Source: Pusillimonas sp. UBA6240 | GTDB taxonomy: Bacteria > Pseudomonadota > Gammaproteobacteria > Burkholderiales > Burkholderiaceae_B | DNA: 40,815 bases | Assembly: GCA_002441445.1 (NCBI GenBank) | Contig: DJWC01000044.1 | Span: 11,729-52,543, forward strand | Direction of reading: 5' to 3' | Shown here: piece after piece, positions 38,905 through 40,815 of the stretch | Layout: each line of letters starts with the position of its first letter | Numbering within the stretch: the first letter of the stretch is position 1 | Notes under the pieces: generated by a model | Databases searched by the model: none | What the model was told of the DNA's origin: nothing | Seen by the model: the letters and a program-made list of their open reading frames with translations, nothing else | Made by a program: the position numbers and the translations under genes

Positions 38905-39482
38905 CCGCGCTGACCCTGGATCGCCAGGGATGGTTGCGCCCCCAAGCCGGCGTGCTGCACGCCCCTTCGCCCAATCACGACCTGCGCCCGCCCGGCGACG
39001 ACGCCAGCCTATTGGTGATGCACAACATCAGCCTGCCGCCCAATGTTTTCGGCGGGCCGGAGATCATCGACCTTTTCCTGAACCGGCTGGATTACAGCTC
39101 CCACCCCTGGCTGCCGCGCCTGAAGGGCTTGCATGTGTCGGCGCACTTCCTGATACGGCGCAACGGCTCGATCGTGCAATTCGTCTCCACGCAGCGGCGC
39201 GCCTGGCATGCCGGCGTTTCCTGCTTCAATGGCCGCCAGCGCTGCAATGACTTTTCCATAGGCATAGAGATGGAAGGCACGGACACCCTTCCCTATGCGG
39301 ACGAACAATATCATGCGCTGACCCGCCTGCTGCCCGCGCTGCGTGCGCGGCATCCCTTGCACCATGTGCGCGGCCATGAGCATATCGCGCCGGGCCGCAA
39401 GACCGACCCGGGACCCAGCTTCGATTGGGGGCGTTTCGGGCGTGAAAACGACTGGTTCTTGCGGCAACTGCCGCCGACATGA
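38901..39482 (+). CDS. ampD: 1,6-anhydro-N-acetylmuramyl-L-alanine amidase AmpD
   Basis: A 193-residue cytoplasmic zinc amidase aligned by eye with E. coli AmpD: 'LLVMHNISLPPNVFGGPEI', 'GLHVSAHFLIRRNGSIVQFV', 'RAWHAGVS', 'RCNDFSIGIEMEGTDTLPY' and 'RGHEHIAPGRKTDPGPSFDW'. Zinc ligands are His41, His159 and Asp169, and Glu126 is the probable catalytic residue. It removes the peptide from anhydromuropeptides in cell-wall recycling; its loss raises AmpR-controlled beta-lactamase in many species. The start at 38901 is fixed by overlap with the previous gene. Confidence 0.97.
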   Translation: MTALTLDRQGWLRPQAGVLHAPSPNHDLRPPGDDASLLVMHNISLPPNVFGGPEIIDLFLNRLDYSSHPWLPRLKGLHVSAHFLIRRNGSIVQFVSTQRRAWHAGVSCFNGRQRCNDFSIGIEMEGTDTLPYADEQYHALTRLLPALRARHPLHHVRGHEHIAPGRKTDPGPSFDWGRFGRENDWFLRQLPPT

Positions 39483-39688
39483 CGGGCCGGCAATAGGCGG
39501 CGGCCAATGGCATTGGGCAAAGCCGCCACAGCCCATCCAAACCAGCAAGGCAAGACCGGCTAGCGGCGGGGCCCTACGATCGGACAGCCCCCCCACATCT
39601 CATTAGACCAGGCGCGAAAACAGCGCGGGCGCCGCCCCGAAACATCGGCGCGGCCCCCTGCTGCGCGGCGCGCGTCAGCTTGCAGCTA

Positions 39689-39707
39689 CCCGGCCAAGAA
39701 AGCCGGG
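39689..39707. terminator. Small hairpin after htpG
   Basis: CCCGGC (39689-39694), a 7-base loop and GCCGGG (39702-39707) lie downstream of the htpG stop on the minus strand, in the gap between convergent ampD and htpG. No T-run on the htpG side, so only weak evidence of termination. Confidence 0.35.
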
Positions 39708-39724
39708 CCGATCGCTGATGGCGA

Positions 39725-40815
39725 TTAAGCGGCCTTCTGGTTCAGCAATAATTGATTCATCCGCTTTACGAAGGCGGCGGGCTCGGCCAGGCTGGCGCCT
39801 TCGGCCAACATGGCCTGATCCAGCAGCAGCAAAGCCCATTCGCCGAATTCCGCGTCTTCCGCAGCCTGCAAACGGCTGATCAAAGCGTGTTCCGGGTTGA
39901 TCTCCAGTATGGGCTTGACCTCGGGTGCGTTCTGGCCGGCCGCCTTCAGCATGCGCAGCAGATGGGGACTGAGCTCGTGCTCGTCCACCACCACGCAAGC
40001 GGGCGAATCCACCAGGCGTCCGGTCACGCGGACGTCCTTCACCTTGTCGCCCAGCGCCGTTTTCAGGCGCTCGACCAGCGGCTTGAGGTTTTCAGCCACT
40101 TCCGCTTGATGCTTTTTTTCTTCCTCGTCGGCCAGTTTTTCCAGATCCAGGCCGCCCTTGGCGATGGAAACCAGCGCCTTGCCATCGAAATCGCGCAAAT
40201 AAGACAGCATCCACTCGTCGACCCGGTCGGACAGCAGCAACACTTCCAGTCCCTTCTTGCGGAAGATCTCCAGGTGCGGGCTGTTGCTGGCCGCCGTATG
40301 GGATTCGGCGCTGACGTAATAAATCTTGTCCTGCCCTTCCTTCATGCGCGCCACATAATCAGCCAGCGACACCGTCTGGGCGCCGCCTTCGGACGCCGTG
40401 GAGGCGAAGCGCAGCAATTTGGCGATGCGTTCCCTGTTGGCCGGGTCCTCGCCCGTGCCTTCCTTCAGCACCTGGCCGAATTGGGTCCAGAACTCGGCAT
40501 ATTGCTCGGGCTTGTTTTCCGCTAGGTCTTCCAGCAGGGACAATATGCGCTTGGCCGAACCTTCGCGTATCGCCCGCACATCGCGGCTTTCCTGCAGGAT
40601 TTCGCGCGATACGTTCAACGGCAGGTCGGCCGTATCGATCACGCCGCGCACGAAACGCAAATAAGCCGGCAGCAGCTGTTCGGCGTCGTCCATGATGAAG
40701 ACGCGCTTCACATAAAGCTTTACGCCGCGCTTGCCATCGCGGTCCCACAAATCCATGGGCGCGTGCTTGGGGATATACAGCAACTGCGTATATTCGCTGC
40801 GGCCTTCCACGCGGT
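39725..40815 (-). CDS. htpG: Chaperone HtpG, C-terminal part (5' end outside window)
   Basis: About 363 residues of the middle and C-terminal domains of bacterial Hsp90; the frame is open to the right edge. 'YTQLLYIPKHAPMDLWDRDGKRGVKLYVKRVFIMDDAEQLLPAYLRFVRGVIDT' in pieces and 'LPLNVSREILQESRDVRAIREG' are diagnostic of the middle domain, including the catalytic-loop Arg region. The C-terminus 'AEFGEWALLLLDQAMLAEGASLAEPAAFVKRMNQLL' is the dimerisation domain. The N-terminal ATPase domain is not in the window. HtpG is an ATP-dependent cytoplasmic chaperone. Confidence 0.97.
   Translation of the reverse strand, partial: RVEGRSEYTQLLYIPKHAPMDLWDRDGKRGVKLYVKRVFIMDDAEQLLPAYLRFVRGVIDTADLPLNVSREILQESRDVRAIREGSAKRILSLLEDLAENKPEQYAEFWTQFGQVLKEGTGEDPANRERIAKLLRFASTASEGGAQTVSLADYVARMKEGQDKIYYVSAESHTAASNSPHLEIFRKKGLEVLLLSDRVDEWMLSYLRDFDGKALVSIAKGGLDLEKLADEEEKKHQAEVAENLKPLVERLKTALGDKVKDVRVTGRLVDSPACVVVDEHELSPHLLRMLKAAGQNAPEVKPILEINPEHALISRLQAAEDAEFGEWALLLLDQAMLAEGASLAEPAAFVKRMNQLLLNQKAA

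Overview
The window is high-GC bacterial DNA. It carries four copies of the Bug-type (TTT/TctC-like) solute receptor, which expanded greatly in Alcaligenaceae, next to betaproteobacterial-looking housekeeping genes (trmB, pip, ffh, ampD, htpG). It is most likely a Burkholderiales chromosome of the Alcaligenaceae (Bordetella/Achromobacter/Pusillimonas relatives); the genus cannot be fixed from the sequence alone.

Layout. 1-2108: end of a spermidine-synthase-like gene, mnmH and a CBS-pair protein. 2319-5560: a copper-homeostasis module (copA-cueR, and copZ convergent with it) with CueR-type promoters in front of copA and copZ. 5584-12060: an IclR-controlled acyl-CoA module with a MaoC-type hydratase, an AcuI-type reductase and a CaiB/BaiF CoA-transferase on one strand, and iclR, a Bug receptor and an acyl-CoA dehydrogenase on the other. 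12070-13860: a small envelope operon with a type-1 copper protein. 14085-28581: a large catabolic region. A nine-gene minus-strand operon runs GntR, Bug, FAD oxidoreductase, MmgE/PrpD, racemase-fold protein, CobW GTPase, cyclic amidohydrolase, cysteine amidohydrolase, Bug. Beside it lie a plus-strand LeuC/LeuD-like hydratase with an isocitrate-lyase-family enzyme, and a minus-strand Bug-GntR(HutC) pair. 28974-31357: an ArsR-VOC-SRPBCC-DUF72 operon. 31550-34206: a hipBA toxin-antitoxin module between two diverged copies of a ~150-bp repeat, the right copy abutting a tRNA-Gly gene. 34386-40815: housekeeping genes.

The most interesting unit is 14085-28581. A hydantoinase/imidase-fold enzyme, a maleamate/carbamoylsarcosine-type amidase, a racemase-fold protein lacking both usual cysteines, a two-subunit hydro-lyase and a C-C lyase with the KRCGH signature can be ordered into a route: cyclic imide or lactam -> half-amide -> substituted maleate-type dicarboxylate -> substituted malate -> pyruvate plus a carboxylic acid. 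The end resembles the dimethylmaleate branch of Eubacterium barkeri nicotinate fermentation. The substrate is unknown. The promoters of the hydratase/lyase genes and of the distant Bug-GntR pair share 23 of 29 bases, which ties both ends of the region to one regulator.

No CRISPR array, transposase, integrase or rRNA gene was seen. Assignments rest on reading translated motifs by eye; no database search was run.
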